DNA of 64,000 nt, from assembly GCA_041394985.1 (NCBI GenBank), contig JAWLBI010000001.1, positions 4,030,001-4,094,000 of the forward strand. The letters run 5' to 3'. Shown here in pieces: positions 1-8,100 of the stretch. The notes below the pieces were generated by a model. That model worked only from the letters and a program-made list of their open reading frames with translations. It was not told the origin of the DNA and did not search any database. This stretch comes from JAGLON01 sp041394985. Its GTDB lineage: Bacteria > Zixibacteria > MSB-5A5 > GN15 > JAAZOE01. The number at the start of each line of letters is the position of its first letter. Within the stretch, counting starts at the first letter, position 1. Both the position numbers and the translations under genes were made by a program.

Positions 1-507
1 CTGTAAACGCTTTTGCAACCACGAAATGTGATCGAGAATATCCTGACGTATGGACTGAGGGGATGAACTCAGACGATTCTTCTCACTCACGATCATCTCA
101 AGTATCTGACGACGACGACGAACCAAAGCCTCTAACTCCCGCGTCTGTTGGTCCTTAAGGGGACGCGGAGAAGGACTAATCACTTGGGCGAAGTGTCCAA
201 GCACGAGGGAATCAATCTTATCCGTCTTTGCCAAACGTCCCGTCGCTCTGGCAAAGTCACGTACCTGACGAGGATTCACGACAGCAACAGGAAGACCTAC
301 TGCGGCCAGCTCACTGGCAATCGCCATCTCAAGCCCACCGGTCGATTCAAGAACAATCAATTGAATCTGTTGTCCCCGGAGCCATGAGATTATCTTGCGG
401 CTCCCTGTGCTATCATTTGAATATCGACGACTCTCACCGGTCGGCAATACTCCAACATCCAAATGATTACTACTGACATCAATCCCTACATACACACCAT
501 TACTCAT
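1..507 (-). CDS. IS110-family transposase, N-terminal part (partial)
   Basis: An open reading frame starts with ATG at 507 and runs without a stop off the left edge, giving 169 codons. The protein begins MSNGVYVGIDVSSNHLDVGV, the usual opening of the RuvC-like DEDD catalytic domain. The four acidic residues can be assigned: D in GIDVS, E in VLESTGG, and two D in KTDKIDS. The family acts as a recombinase on circular double-stranded intermediates and uses a C-terminal serine-containing domain, which would lie outside this window. Whether the element is intact cannot be judged here. The coding quality is good and I see no frameshift in this part. Confidence 0.9.
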   Translation of the reverse strand, partial: MSNGVYVGIDVSSNHLDVGVLPTGESRRYSNDSTGSRKIISWLRGQQIQLIVLESTGGLEMAIASELAAVGLPVAVVNPRQVRDFARATGRLAKTDKIDSLVLGHFAQVISPSPRPLKDQQTRELEALVRRRRQILEMIVSEKNRLSSSPQSIRQDILDHISWLQKRLQ

Positions 508-690
508 AAACAATACTCCCTGCCTTGCAAATACGGACTCGACATAGGCGGCCCTGGCAACTGTCCGGGTTGAATTGCTTTCTGATGCAGCGTACCACGC
601 TCTAGAACGGGCTATCTATACCCTGAGGGGAATCGTACTACTGCATCGATCGAAATCTAGGATAATATCCTTAATCTTTCAATATCCTAA
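508..690 (-). ncRNA. candidate IS110 bridge RNA region
   Basis: This non-coding stretch lies directly upstream of the IS110 transposase, where IS110-group elements (as opposed to the IS1111 group) encode their bridge RNA. On the transposase strand a 7-bp perfect pairing GATGCAG / CTGCATC (plus-strand 641-647 with 584-590) closes a loop of about 50 nt. Inside it is a small CCC-CTCA-GGG hairpin with unpaired arms on both sides, the shape expected of a guide loop. A second, weaker stem can be drawn between about 565 and 530. There is also an 11-bp near-palindrome GGATAATATCC at 660-670. Function and ends are inferred; the guide/target match cannot be tested because the donor junctions are not visible. 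Confidence 0.4.
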
Positions 691-1255
691 ACATACAAGG
701 GGATGCAAAAGCGGGGCTATTCGTCGTTGATTATGACGGTTTTGGAACAAAACTGGTACCGATCGGGCGTTTTCTAACAATTGCGATGGAGGGATAAGTT
801 GTTGTCCGGCAACACAAATATGTTTTTCGGGCGTGTTTTATTATATCGTTGTCGTTCAGGCGGTTATCGTTTCGGGGGTTGGATTGTGGATAACTTGCCG
901 TTGGGAGACAAGGAGTTATCCCTCGGACAGGAAAAATTTTTTTCGGCGTTTTCGCAATTTCGGACATACTGGTAGAATCTCCTTTTGCGTAGGCGGATGG
1001 GTTATGAATCTGGAACGGAGTTGGGGTGAAAGTGATTTATCCCACGGCATAGCCGTGGGGTACACGGTATCGATTTATCGGGTAGGACGTCTTATTCCAA
1101 CCCTAAGGGCACCGGAGTGGGACATCGGATGGGTCAAACATTCAACCGATCTTTAATATATTCCTTCGGCGGATATTAAATTGCTTTTGAAAATTGCTTT
1201 CTGTATCTATAGACTCAATGGCCTTGATAATTCGTTCAAATCTTAAAGGTGCTTT
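691..1255. other. gene-free spacer between IS110 and the AlbA-like gene
   Basis: No convincing gene lies in these 565 bases. Two short overlapping frames (781-975 and 833-1156) have no recognisable domain, no Shine-Dalgarno sequence and run through a hairpin repeat at 1041-1065. The spacer looks like decayed or insertion-derived DNA next to the mobile element. Confidence 0.6.
1041..1065. repeat. hairpin repeat, GGTACAC family, copy 1
   Basis: CCCACGGC-ATA-GCCGTGGG forms an 8-bp perfect stem with a 3-nt loop and is followed by GGTACAC, which overlaps the last bases of the stem. Two relatives lie at 9072-9096 and 9108-9142. Relative to the second copy an A:T pair of the stem has become C:G, so pairing is kept while sequence changes. 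Confidence 0.7.
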
Positions 1256-2722
1256 ATGATTATCAATAAAAGTATAGAATATTTAATAAGTCTTGTTAGA
1301 GAATTAACTAACTTACCAATGGAAACTGAATGGGTTGAATTCAAACACAATAATAGTAATCCTGACAGTATTGGCGAATATATCTCATCCCTGGCAAATT
1401 CGGCCGCCATTAATGTAAAGGCACATGCATATCTTATTTGGGGTATTGATAATAATAGTCATGAAATTATGGGGACATCATTTGATCCAAAACTGGAAAA
1501 AGTCGGAAATGAAGAATTAGAGAACTGGTTATTAAAATTATTGACTCCTAAAATCGATTTTCATTTTTATAGATTTAATATTGATGACAAACAAGTTGTT
1601 CTACTTGAAATATCACGTGCCTACAGACATCCAGTGCAATTCAAAGGAGCAGAATATATACGCGTTGGAAGCTATCAAAAGAGACTTAAGGATCATCCCG
1701 AAAGAGAGCGGAAGCTTTGGCGTATTTTCGATGAGACTCCTTTTGAAAATATGTGCGCTTGCGAAGAGCTACAAAGCGAAGATGTTATTCAGTTATTAGA
1801 TTATCCTTCATATTTCGATCTATTAGGTTACCCTCTTCCAGAAACAAGAACCGGAATACTTGAATTCCTTGAAGCTGATTCAATGATCGAAGCTTCAGAA
1901 ACTGGCAGATGGAATATCACAAATCTTGGAGCCGTTTTATTCGCCAAAAGCCTAAAAGATTTTGGATCATTGAAAAGAAAGGCGGTCCGTGTTATTTCAT
2001 ATAAGGGGGAAAGCCGAATCGATACGAAAAAGGAACAAGAAGGCAATAAAGGATATGCAAGTGGTTATAAGGGATTGATCGGTTATATTAATAGTCTACT
2101 ACCATCAAATGAAATCATCGAGCAAGCACTCAGGAAAACTGTACCAATGTATCCCGAACTTGCAGTACGCGAAGCAGTCGTTAACGCACTCATTCACCAA
2201 GACTTTTTTATCACTGGCTCGGGTCCAATGATAGAGATTTTTCAGGATCGAATGGAAATTACAAATCCAGGACAACCTCTTGTTGATACAGCGCGATTTT
2301 TGGATACTCCGCCACGATCACGTAACGATACTTTGGCATCCCTTATGAGAAGAATAGGTATTTGTGAGGAGAGAGGAAGTGGTATCGATAAAATAGTATC
2401 TCAAACGGAGAATTACCAATTGCCAGCCCCCCTTTTTGAAGTTGCGGGCCAAAACACCAAAGTAGTCCTATTTGCGCATAAGGATTTTAATGAAATGGAA
2501 AAGGAAGATAGAATTAGGGCTTGTTACTTACATGCATGCCTTAAATTTGTAAATCGACAAAATATGACTAATGCAACACTAAGAGATCGGTTTGGAATTG
2601 AAGCCAGGAATAGCGCAATAGCCTCAAGAATTTTAAAGGAGACTATTGAGGCAGGAAAAATCAAACCCTATGATGAATCCGCATCGCGAAAATATATGAA
2701 GTATGTTCCATATTGGGCCTAA
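1256..2722 (+). CDS. AlbA/Schlafen-like and HATPase domain protein, putative regulator
   Basis: The 488-residue protein has the layout of the family often annotated as putative ATP-binding transcriptional regulator. An AlbA_2 (Schlafen-like) domain covers about residues 15-135, with the opening motif ETEWVEFKHN and YIRVGSYQKR near its end. A HATPase_c_4 type domain follows (about 300-410) with REAVVNALIHQDF, an ITNPGQP turn and EERGSGIDKIV. The last 60 residues resemble a winged-helix domain. The family binds nucleic acid and probably ATP; the biological role is not settled. The gene is clearly more AT-rich than the neighbouring housekeeping genes and sits beside an IS110 element, which suggests horizontal acquisition. 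No Shine-Dalgarno sequence stands out. It appears monocistronic. Confidence 0.8.
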   Translation: MIINKSIEYLISLVRELTNLPMETEWVEFKHNNSNPDSIGEYISSLANSAAINVKAHAYLIWGIDNNSHEIMGTSFDPKLEKVGNEELENWLLKLLTPKIDFHFYRFNIDDKQVVLLEISRAYRHPVQFKGAEYIRVGSYQKRLKDHPERERKLWRIFDETPFENMCACEELQSEDVIQLLDYPSYFDLLGYPLPETRTGILEFLEADSMIEASETGRWNITNLGAVLFAKSLKDFGSLKRKAVRVISYKGESRIDTKKEQEGNKGYASGYKGLIGYINSLLPSNEIIEQALRKTVPMYPELAVREAVVNALIHQDFFITGSGPMIEIFQDRMEITNPGQPLVDTARFLDTPPRSRNDTLASLMRRIGICEERGSGIDKIVSQTENYQLPAPLFEVAGQNTKVVLFAHKDFNEMEKEDRIRACYLHACLKFVNRQNMTNATLRDRFGIEARNSAIASRILKETIEAGKIKPYDESASRKYMKYVPYWA

Positions 2723-2933
2723 TGAATAGTGATATTGATTTCCGTTTTTTATTTGACAATAATCTCCAATTATCTTCACCGATTATTCCACAATCGCATA
2801 AACCATTTACTATCAATGTCTTGCAAAGAGCTTTCTTATTTGATGGTTATTTGATCCTGCCCAAATAATACTGCAATACTTTGCACACAACAAATAAAAA
2901 CATAGTGATTAATACATCTACTTCTCCATCTAC

Positions 2934-4472
2934 CTACGCCATCCAGAGGCTGCGGTCAAGGGATCGGTAGCCTATTGCTTCCGCTATGTGCGGCGTGTCT
3001 ATCCGCTCCGAGCCCTCCAAATCCGCTACCGTGCGGGCGACCTTCAGGATTCTGTCATAGGCCCGCGCCGATAATCCCTGCTGCGTAATCGCCATTTTTA
3101 ACAATGCCTGTCCCCTGTCGTCCACGCGGCAAATCTCGCGAATCATATGCGACTCCATGTGCGCATTGCAAAATAATCCGTTGTGCCCATCGAAGCGCTT
3201 GAGCTGCGCCTTACGCGCGGTATTGACTCGCTTGCGGATGAATTCCGACCGCTCGCCGCAGGTGTCCGATGACAGCTCCTTGAAATTGACGGTCGGCACC
3301 TCGATGTGGATATCGATGCGATCCATCAGCGGTCCGGACAGTTTAGACATATACCGCTGAATCTGAGCCGGTGAGCAGTTGCAGTCGTGCGAATTGTCGC
3401 CGTGATAGCCGCACGGGCAGGGATTCATGGCGGCGGCCAGCATGAAATTGGCGGGATAGGTCAGCGACGTCGCCGCTCTTGAAATTGTAACTTTACCGTC
3501 CTCGAGCGGCTGGCGCATGACCTCGAGCACCTCGCGGCGGAACTCGGCGATTTCATCCAGGAACAGCACGCCATAGTGCGCCAGCGAGACCTCGCCCGGT
3601 TTCGGGAATGTCCCGCCGCCTATCAGTCCGGCGTTGGAAATCGTGTGGTGGGGATCGCGGAAGGGCCGGGTGGCAATGAGGGCGCAGTCTTTGGGGAGTT
3701 TGCCTGCGACCGAGTGAATCTTGGTCGTTTCCAGCGCCTCTTCGAGGGTCATGTTGGGTAGAATCGTCGGCATGCGCCGGGCGAGCATGGTTTTGCCCGA
3801 ACCGGGCGGTCCGACCATGATGATATTGTGTCCGCCGGCGGCGGCGACTTCCAATGCCCGCTTGGCAGCCTCCTGTCCCCGGACATCGGCGAAGTCGACA
3901 TCGTACTGGCGGGATTCCTCGAACACGGAATCGATATCGATGGTGAACGGGTCGATATCTTTGGCGCCTTCGAGGAAGGAGATGGTATCGTTGAGGGATT
4001 CGACGGGATAGACCTCGAGCCCCTGGGCCATGGCGGCTTCTTTGGCGTTTTCGACCGGGACGATCATTTTGGTGGCCTTGGTCGAGGAAGCGTGAATGGC
4101 CATCGGCAGGACGCCGTGAATCGGCCGGATGGCGCCGTCGAGCGCCAGTTCGCCGACGATGATGAATTCGTGATAGTCGTCGCGGAGAATCTGGCCGGTG
4201 GCGGCGAGGATCCCGACGGCGATGGGGAGATCGAAGCCGGAGCCTTCTTTTTTGATGTCGGCCGGGGCCAGGTTGATGGTGATTTTCTTGGCCGGAAAGA
4301 CGAAGTCGGAATTTTTGATGGCCGACTGGACGCGCTCCTTGGACTCCTTGACGGCGGCGTCGGGCAGTCCGACCGTTGCGAAGTGCGGCAGCATTTGCTG
4401 GACATCGGCCTCGACATCGACGGAATAGGCGTCGATACCTGCGGTGGCGGTGGAGATAATCTTTGCAAGCAT
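2934..4472 (-). CDS. comM: YifB/ComM-family Mg-chelatase-like AAA+ ATPase
   Basis: The 512-residue protein starts MLAKIISTATAGIDAYSVDV, the conserved beginning of YifB/ComM. It has an N-terminal ChlI-like domain, a Walker A motif MVGPPGSGKTMLARRMP, a Walker B stretch VLFLDEIAEFRREVLEVMRQ, and a C-terminal Mg-chelatase domain with LSARAYDRILKVARTVADLE. ComM is a hexameric helicase that promotes branch migration during integration of transformed DNA. A longer frame begins with TTG at 4502, but that codon overlaps a TATAAT box (4502-4507), so the ATG at 4472 is the sensible start. Length and motifs are normal for the family. The gene stands alone. Confidence 0.92.
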   Translation of the reverse strand: MLAKIISTATAGIDAYSVDVEADVQQMLPHFATVGLPDAAVKESKERVQSAIKNSDFVFPAKKITINLAPADIKKEGSGFDLPIAVGILAATGQILRDDYHEFIIVGELALDGAIRPIHGVLPMAIHASSTKATKMIVPVENAKEAAMAQGLEVYPVESLNDTISFLEGAKDIDPFTIDIDSVFEESRQYDVDFADVRGQEAAKRALEVAAAGGHNIIMVGPPGSGKTMLARRMPTILPNMTLEEALETTKIHSVAGKLPKDCALIATRPFRDPHHTISNAGLIGGGTFPKPGEVSLAHYGVLFLDEIAEFRREVLEVMRQPLEDGKVTISRAATSLTYPANFMLAAAMNPCPCGYHGDNSHDCNCSPAQIQRYMSKLSGPLMDRIDIHIEVPTVNFKELSSDTCGERSEFIRKRVNTARKAQLKRFDGHNGLFCNAHMESHMIREICRVDDRGQALLKMAITQQGLSARAYDRILKVARTVADLEGSERIDTPHIAEAIGYRSLDRSLWMA

Positions 4473-4501
4473 ATTGTGTTTTTTATGTTTAAGGTTGTTC
4501 A

Positions 4502-4529
4502 ATTATAACAAACAGAATCAAAAAAACAA
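4502..4529 (-). promoter_or_regulatory. promoter of comM/yifB
   Basis: Reading on the reverse strand, TTGTTT (4524-4529) and a consensus TATAAT (4502-4507) are separated by 16 bp. The expected transcription start falls near 4495, giving a short leader before the ATG at 4472. Confidence 0.5.
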
Positions 4530-4565
4530 ATCACTTTACCATTATTCCATCACATTTTTTGGAAA

Positions 4566-4711
4566 AGTGAATGGCAGGTCCCTTTAGAGGGGCCATACTT
4601 CTGTCGAATATTGCGGAATAAGTAAATGGCAGGTCCCTTTAGGGGGGCCATACTTCTGTCGAATATTGCGGAGTTAGTAAATGGCAGGTCCCTTTAGGGG
4701 ACCTGCCCTAC
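4566..4711. repeat. 55-bp tandem repeat ending in a GGCAGG hairpin
   Basis: Two full units (4566-4620 and 4621-4675) with a period of 55 bp differ at only a few positions, and a third partial unit (4676-4711) diverges after 20 bases. The third unit ends as a perfect hairpin GGCAGGTCCC / GGGACCTGCC followed by CTACTTT. Related GGCAGG hairpins occur at 8031-8055 and 49220-49242. There is no spacer diversity, so it is not a CRISPR array. Confidence 0.85.
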
Positions 4712-4834
4712 TTTCTTGGAGAGGAATGTAACGGTTTTGAGGCGAATTGAGATAGGCCTTGCAATTCGGCCGGAATCGGCGTATTTTGCGATGTTTTTAT
4801 AGGCTCGAAAATCAAAGTGAGTGTATAACAGGAT

Positions 4835-6265
4835 ATGATGAAAAACGGAATTCTCAGCATTCGGAAGCTCGCGGCGGCCTTGGGGCTTGCCATCTTTATT
4901 TTGGCGGTTATGGGCGGTTGCGAAGATCCCGGTCCGACGGGGCAGACGTATATCTATGATAACCATGTCGAGGTTATCCCGAAAAACGAGGCCCCGCCGA
5001 TGAACGACCCGCTGGATGACATCTGGGACGATGTCCCGGTGACGATTTTAACCATCGCGCGGGATACGGCAGAGTATGAGAACGATATTGAGAGCATGAC
5101 ACTGCGCCTGAGTTCGATCAGGACATCGGACCGGATATATGTCCGCGCCTTGTGGGGATACGATGCGACGAACAGCAATAAACCGCAGTACAGTGCATTC
5201 TCGCGGACGTTTAATTATCCTCACATAGATACTCTGACGACGTTTGAATATGCCTATGCAGACTCGCACTACTATTATCCGGCGGTTGATGATAGTATTC
5301 TGGTCAGAGACTATGCTCTGATTGAAAACACCTTCGATTATTTCCCTGTTTCCTCGACCGGCGATACGATCTTCCAAAATATAACCCTATGTACTCCGGT
5401 GCCTGACTCGGTCGATACCGTTGTTGTTGCCACCGATGCGATATGGGCTCTCTATCCGGCTTTTACCTGCAGCACCTGGGTTGATACGCTGCTGTATACA
5501 TCGATCTCGGAAAACTGGACACAGAAATCGGCCTATAACTTCGTTAAAACATTTTATGATTCCGCTACAGTTACTATAGATGGAAAAGATACAACGATAC
5601 TCCTTTATACATACAAAAACACAGATGCTTATGATCAAGACCATATTGCGATCATGTGGGATATGGGCAACAATGGCGTAGAAGGCGCCAATTGTATGAG
5701 CATGTGTCACGCCGAGGGTATGGAATCGACGCGCGGTCAGCGCATGTACACCACCGGAGGCGGGACGGTCGATGTCTGGCATTGGCAGTCGGCGCTGTCC
5801 AGTCCTCTCTATCTGGCTATCGATGAACTGTGGGCCGACAGTGGGCATACGGCCGATGACGGGTCGTCGATGATTTACGAATCGAATTGGGATGATGTGA
5901 ACGACCGGCCGATTTATATGCATCTGACGGATTCGGCGTATCATTTTCCATACCTGTTGAGTGGCGAAACCGCACCGTTCAATACGGCATTGAATTTCTG
6001 GCCCGACGGGTATACGATGCCATCGTTCGTTCTCAATGAAATGGCGACCGGTTCAGCAACCGATGTCTCCGGCTTTGCCTGGTATACCTCGCTGTATACC
6101 TGGTATGTACTCATGAGCCGCAGCCTGTCCACCGGCAATGGCGATGATGTCAATTTATCGGCAATTCCCAAGGGCGACTCGGTCATGACCTCGGTTGCGG
6201 TCATGGACAATGTTTCCCCGGTGCACATGTACGTCACCGAGCCGATATACTTCATCTTCAAATAG
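4835..6265 (+). CDS. lipoprotein related to ethylbenzene-dehydrogenase heme domain proteins, CxxxCH motif
   Basis: A 476-residue exported lipoprotein with lipobox VMGGC (Cys29). The C-terminal two thirds resemble the EB_dh (ethylbenzene dehydrogenase gamma-like) domain, recognisable from DVWHWQSA, the stretch LSTGNGDDVNLS and a final EPIYFIFK. A GANCMSMCHAEGM segment near residue 290 contains C-x3-C-H, a spaced-out version of the c-type heme site. The paralogue at 11187-12224 has the same segment with the same spacing. I infer a heme-binding, possibly redox-active protein anchored in the outer or inner membrane, but no partner oxidoreductase lies nearby. An intrinsic terminator follows directly. 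Electron-carrier function is inference. Confidence 0.7.
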   Translation: MMKNGILSIRKLAAALGLAIFILAVMGGCEDPGPTGQTYIYDNHVEVIPKNEAPPMNDPLDDIWDDVPVTILTIARDTAEYENDIESMTLRLSSIRTSDRIYVRALWGYDATNSNKPQYSAFSRTFNYPHIDTLTTFEYAYADSHYYYPAVDDSILVRDYALIENTFDYFPVSSTGDTIFQNITLCTPVPDSVDTVVVATDAIWALYPAFTCSTWVDTLLYTSISENWTQKSAYNFVKTFYDSATVTIDGKDTTILLYTYKNTDAYDQDHIAIMWDMGNNGVEGANCMSMCHAEGMESTRGQRMYTTGGGTVDVWHWQSALSSPLYLAIDELWADSGHTADDGSSMIYESNWDDVNDRPIYMHLTDSAYHFPYLLSGETAPFNTALNFWPDGYTMPSFVLNEMATGSATDVSGFAWYTSLYTWYVLMSRSLSTGNGDDVNLSAIPKGDSVMTSVAVMDNVSPVHMYVTEPIYFIFK

Positions 6266-6281
6266 CAGGCAATGATTTTGC

Positions 6282-6312
6282 AAAAAGGCGGATGGAAGCA
6301 TCCGCCTTTTTT
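6282..6312 (+). terminator. intrinsic terminator after the first EB_dh-like lipoprotein
   Basis: A 13-bp perfect stem AAAAAGGCGGATG / CATCCGCCTTTTT with loop GAAG ends in a T run. Confidence 0.9.
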
Positions 6313-6412
6313 GTTTATTCCGATGCGGAATTCGTAGAAATACGAGAGTCTGCAAAATGACCCATATTTGTTTCGATTTTCCGATTAAATTAGTCTACTC
6401 CGTCGGTGTTTC

Positions 6413-6441
6413 TTGATTATCAACCGCCCGATATGTATATT
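6413..6441 (+). promoter_or_regulatory. promoter of the 4-hydroxybutyryl-CoA dehydratase-like gene
   Basis: TTGATT (6413-6418) and TATATT (6436-6441) are 17 bp apart, about 60 bp before the ATG at 6504, which has a strong GGGAGG Shine-Dalgarno at 6494-6499. Confidence 0.5.
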
Positions 6442-6503
6442 AATGGAAATCAAAACTTCAACTCGCTTCGTTTCCGGCGAAGCCCTCGCTTCCGGGAGGA
6501 AAA

Positions 6504-7967
6504 ATGGCTCTCAAGACGAAAGAAGAATATAAAGAATCCCTTCGCAAGATGCGCCCGAATATCTATAAGTTCGGCGAGCTTATCGAAGATGTCACTACGC
6601 ACAAATTCACGAAGAATACGGTCGAGGGGCACGGTAATTTGTTTGCCTCGGCTCAGGACGAAAAGTTGAAAGATCTCCTGACAACGACATCGCATCTGAC
6701 CGGCGAGCCGGTCAGCCGCTATTTGTCGATTATTCAAACGGCCGAGGACATGATCAACAACTGCAAAATGAAGCGGTACGGCTTCCAGCACACCGGCACC
6801 TGCACCGGCGGCCGCTGTGTTGGGTTTACTTCGCTCAATGCCATGTTCGCGGCGACCTGGGACTGCGATCAGGAATTAGGCACGGATTATCATCAGCGGC
6901 TTATTAGCTGGCTGAAAGACGCGCAGGCTCGCGATATTACCCTCGCCGGCGCCCTGACCGATCCCAAGGGTGATCGCATGAAAACGCCGTCGCAGCAGGA
7001 TGACCCCGATATGAATCTGCACCTGGTGGAAAAGCGGGCCGACGGTATCGTCGTGCGCGGCGCCAAGGTCATGATTTGCGGCGTCGCCGCGGCTAACGAG
7101 ATTTTCGTTCTGCCGGGCAGTGCGTATCGTGAAGAGGATAAGGATTATGCCATCTCGTTCGTGATTCCTCGTGATATCGAAGGATTGACGATTGTCGAGG
7201 CGACGCATCCGAGTGACGGTCGCGAAGGCAAGGAAGGTTTCGATATTCCGAACTCCTGCGGCGGTATTACGCAGGCCTATCTGTTCTTCGAGGATGTATT
7301 CGTGCCGAATAATCGCGTCTTCATGTGCGGCGAGACCAAGTTCACCAAGAATGCCATTTTCAATTTCATCGGCGCATATCGGTCGGCGATCGGCGGTTGT
7401 GTCGCCGGACAGGGCGATGTGAAAATCGGCGCGGCGATTCTGACGGCTCGGGCCAATGGTTTGTCGGCGAAGGTATTCAAGGACAAATTGTCGCAGATGT
7501 ATGTCAATAACGAGACGACCTTTGCGGTCGGCGTGGCGGCATCGGCTCTGGGCAAGAAGCACCCCTCGGGTGCATGGCAGCCCGATCTTCTGCTGGCCAA
7601 TGTCAACAAGGTGCATGTGGCGACTCTCCCCTATGAGACGAACCGTATCGCGCAGGATATTTCGGGCGGTATCGCCGAGACCGGCTGTATGCCGTCGTAT
7701 GCGGATTTCCAGAGTGAAAAGTACGGCCATCTGGTCAAGAAATATATGAAGGCGGTCGCATCCGGCGAGAGTCGTGCGCGGGCGGCTCGGTTGGTCGAAT
7801 GGGCGACAATCGGTGCGGGTGTGCCGGGTTGTATGCACGGCGGCGGATCGCCAGACGGCGCGAAGCTGGTCGTATCGATGATGTCGGATCTGGAGACGAA
7901 GGTGGAGAATGCCAAGCGTCTGGCGGGCATCACCGAGGACATCCCGGAACCGGCGAAGAAGCGGTGA
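6504..7967 (+). CDS. 4-hydroxybutyryl-CoA dehydratase / HpaB-family flavoprotein
   Basis: The 487-residue protein belongs to the family joining 4-hydroxyphenylacetate 3-hydroxylase (HpaB) and 4-hydroxybutyryl-CoA dehydratase (AbfD), a flavoprotein of acyl-CoA dehydrogenase fold. Length, the HTGTCTGGRCVGF segment (Cys100, Cys105) and IGGCVAGQGDVKIGAA (Cys299) point to the AbfD branch, which carries FAD and a [4Fe-4S] cluster and acts in 4-aminobutyrate/4-hydroxybutyrate or succinyl-CoA linked pathways. From memory, the clostridial enzyme binds its cluster with C99, C103, H292 and C299. Here the first two cysteines are one residue further apart and the residue 7 before Cys299 is Tyr, not His. 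It may therefore be a related but functionally different dehydratase. No CoA-transferase or dehydrogenase partner is adjacent; the gene stands alone behind its own promoter. Confidence 0.75.
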   Translation: MALKTKEEYKESLRKMRPNIYKFGELIEDVTTHKFTKNTVEGHGNLFASAQDEKLKDLLTTTSHLTGEPVSRYLSIIQTAEDMINNCKMKRYGFQHTGTCTGGRCVGFTSLNAMFAATWDCDQELGTDYHQRLISWLKDAQARDITLAGALTDPKGDRMKTPSQQDDPDMNLHLVEKRADGIVVRGAKVMICGVAAANEIFVLPGSAYREEDKDYAISFVIPRDIEGLTIVEATHPSDGREGKEGFDIPNSCGGITQAYLFFEDVFVPNNRVFMCGETKFTKNAIFNFIGAYRSAIGGCVAGQGDVKIGAAILTARANGLSAKVFKDKLSQMYVNNETTFAVGVAASALGKKHPSGAWQPDLLLANVNKVHVATLPYETNRIAQDISGGIAETGCMPSYADFQSEKYGHLVKKYMKAVASGESRARAARLVEWATIGAGVPGCMHGGGSPDGAKLVVSMMSDLETKVENAKRLAGITEDIPEPAKKR

Positions 7968-8030
7968 TGTTTCCTCTTTTTACTGTCGCGCGGTTGACCG
8001 GGTGACTTTGCTCATGAACAAAATCATTGG

Positions 8031-8055
8031 TGCAGGTCCCGCAATGGGACCTGCC
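8031..8055. repeat. GGCAGG-type hairpin repeat
   Basis: GCAGGTCCC / GGGACCTGC forms a 9-bp perfect stem with a 5-nt loop in the spacer between the dehydratase-like gene and the GNAT gene. It resembles the hairpin ending the tandem repeat at 4566-4711. No T run follows, so it is a poor intrinsic terminator. Confidence 0.6.
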
Positions 8056-8100
8056 ACCCTTTAGGTCAAAGGCCTTGTGCCCTAGACATTCAAATCAAAC

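Larger units (their letters stand above)
1..690 (-). mobile_element. IS110-family insertion sequence, one end, cut by window edge
   Basis: The element consists of the transposase reading frame (1-507) and the non-coding stretch upstream of its start codon. IS110 elements lack terminal inverted repeats and move through a DEDD transposase guided by a bridge RNA from a non-coding end. I see no terminal inverted repeat, which fits. The outer boundary near 690 is a guess, set just beyond an 8-bp direct repeat (664-671 and 681-688); no target junction can be read. The other end lies outside the window. Confidence 0.75.
4473..4834. other. intergenic region with tandem repeat
   Basis: The region between the divergent comM and lipoprotein genes holds the comM promoter and the 55-bp tandem repeat at 4566-4711. 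The remaining 4712-4834 shows no gene; a promoter for the downstream lipoprotein is not obvious. Confidence 0.6.

Noticed and set aside
833..1156. Open frame of 107 codons between IS110 and the AlbA-like gene
   Set aside because: No Shine-Dalgarno, no domain, and it reads through a hairpin repeat; a second frame overlaps it. Treated as chance.
4472..4502. Longer start of comM at TTG 4502
   Set aside because: The codon overlaps the TATAAT box of the promoter and the added residues are not part of the family.
3828..4508. 226-codon forward frame opposite comM
   Set aside because: It is the mirror of the strongly supported comM gene and is low-complexity Asp/Gly-rich, as expected for antisense frames here.
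4566..4711. CRISPR array
   Set aside because: Units are nearly identical along the whole 55-bp period with no unique spacers, and no cas gene is present.
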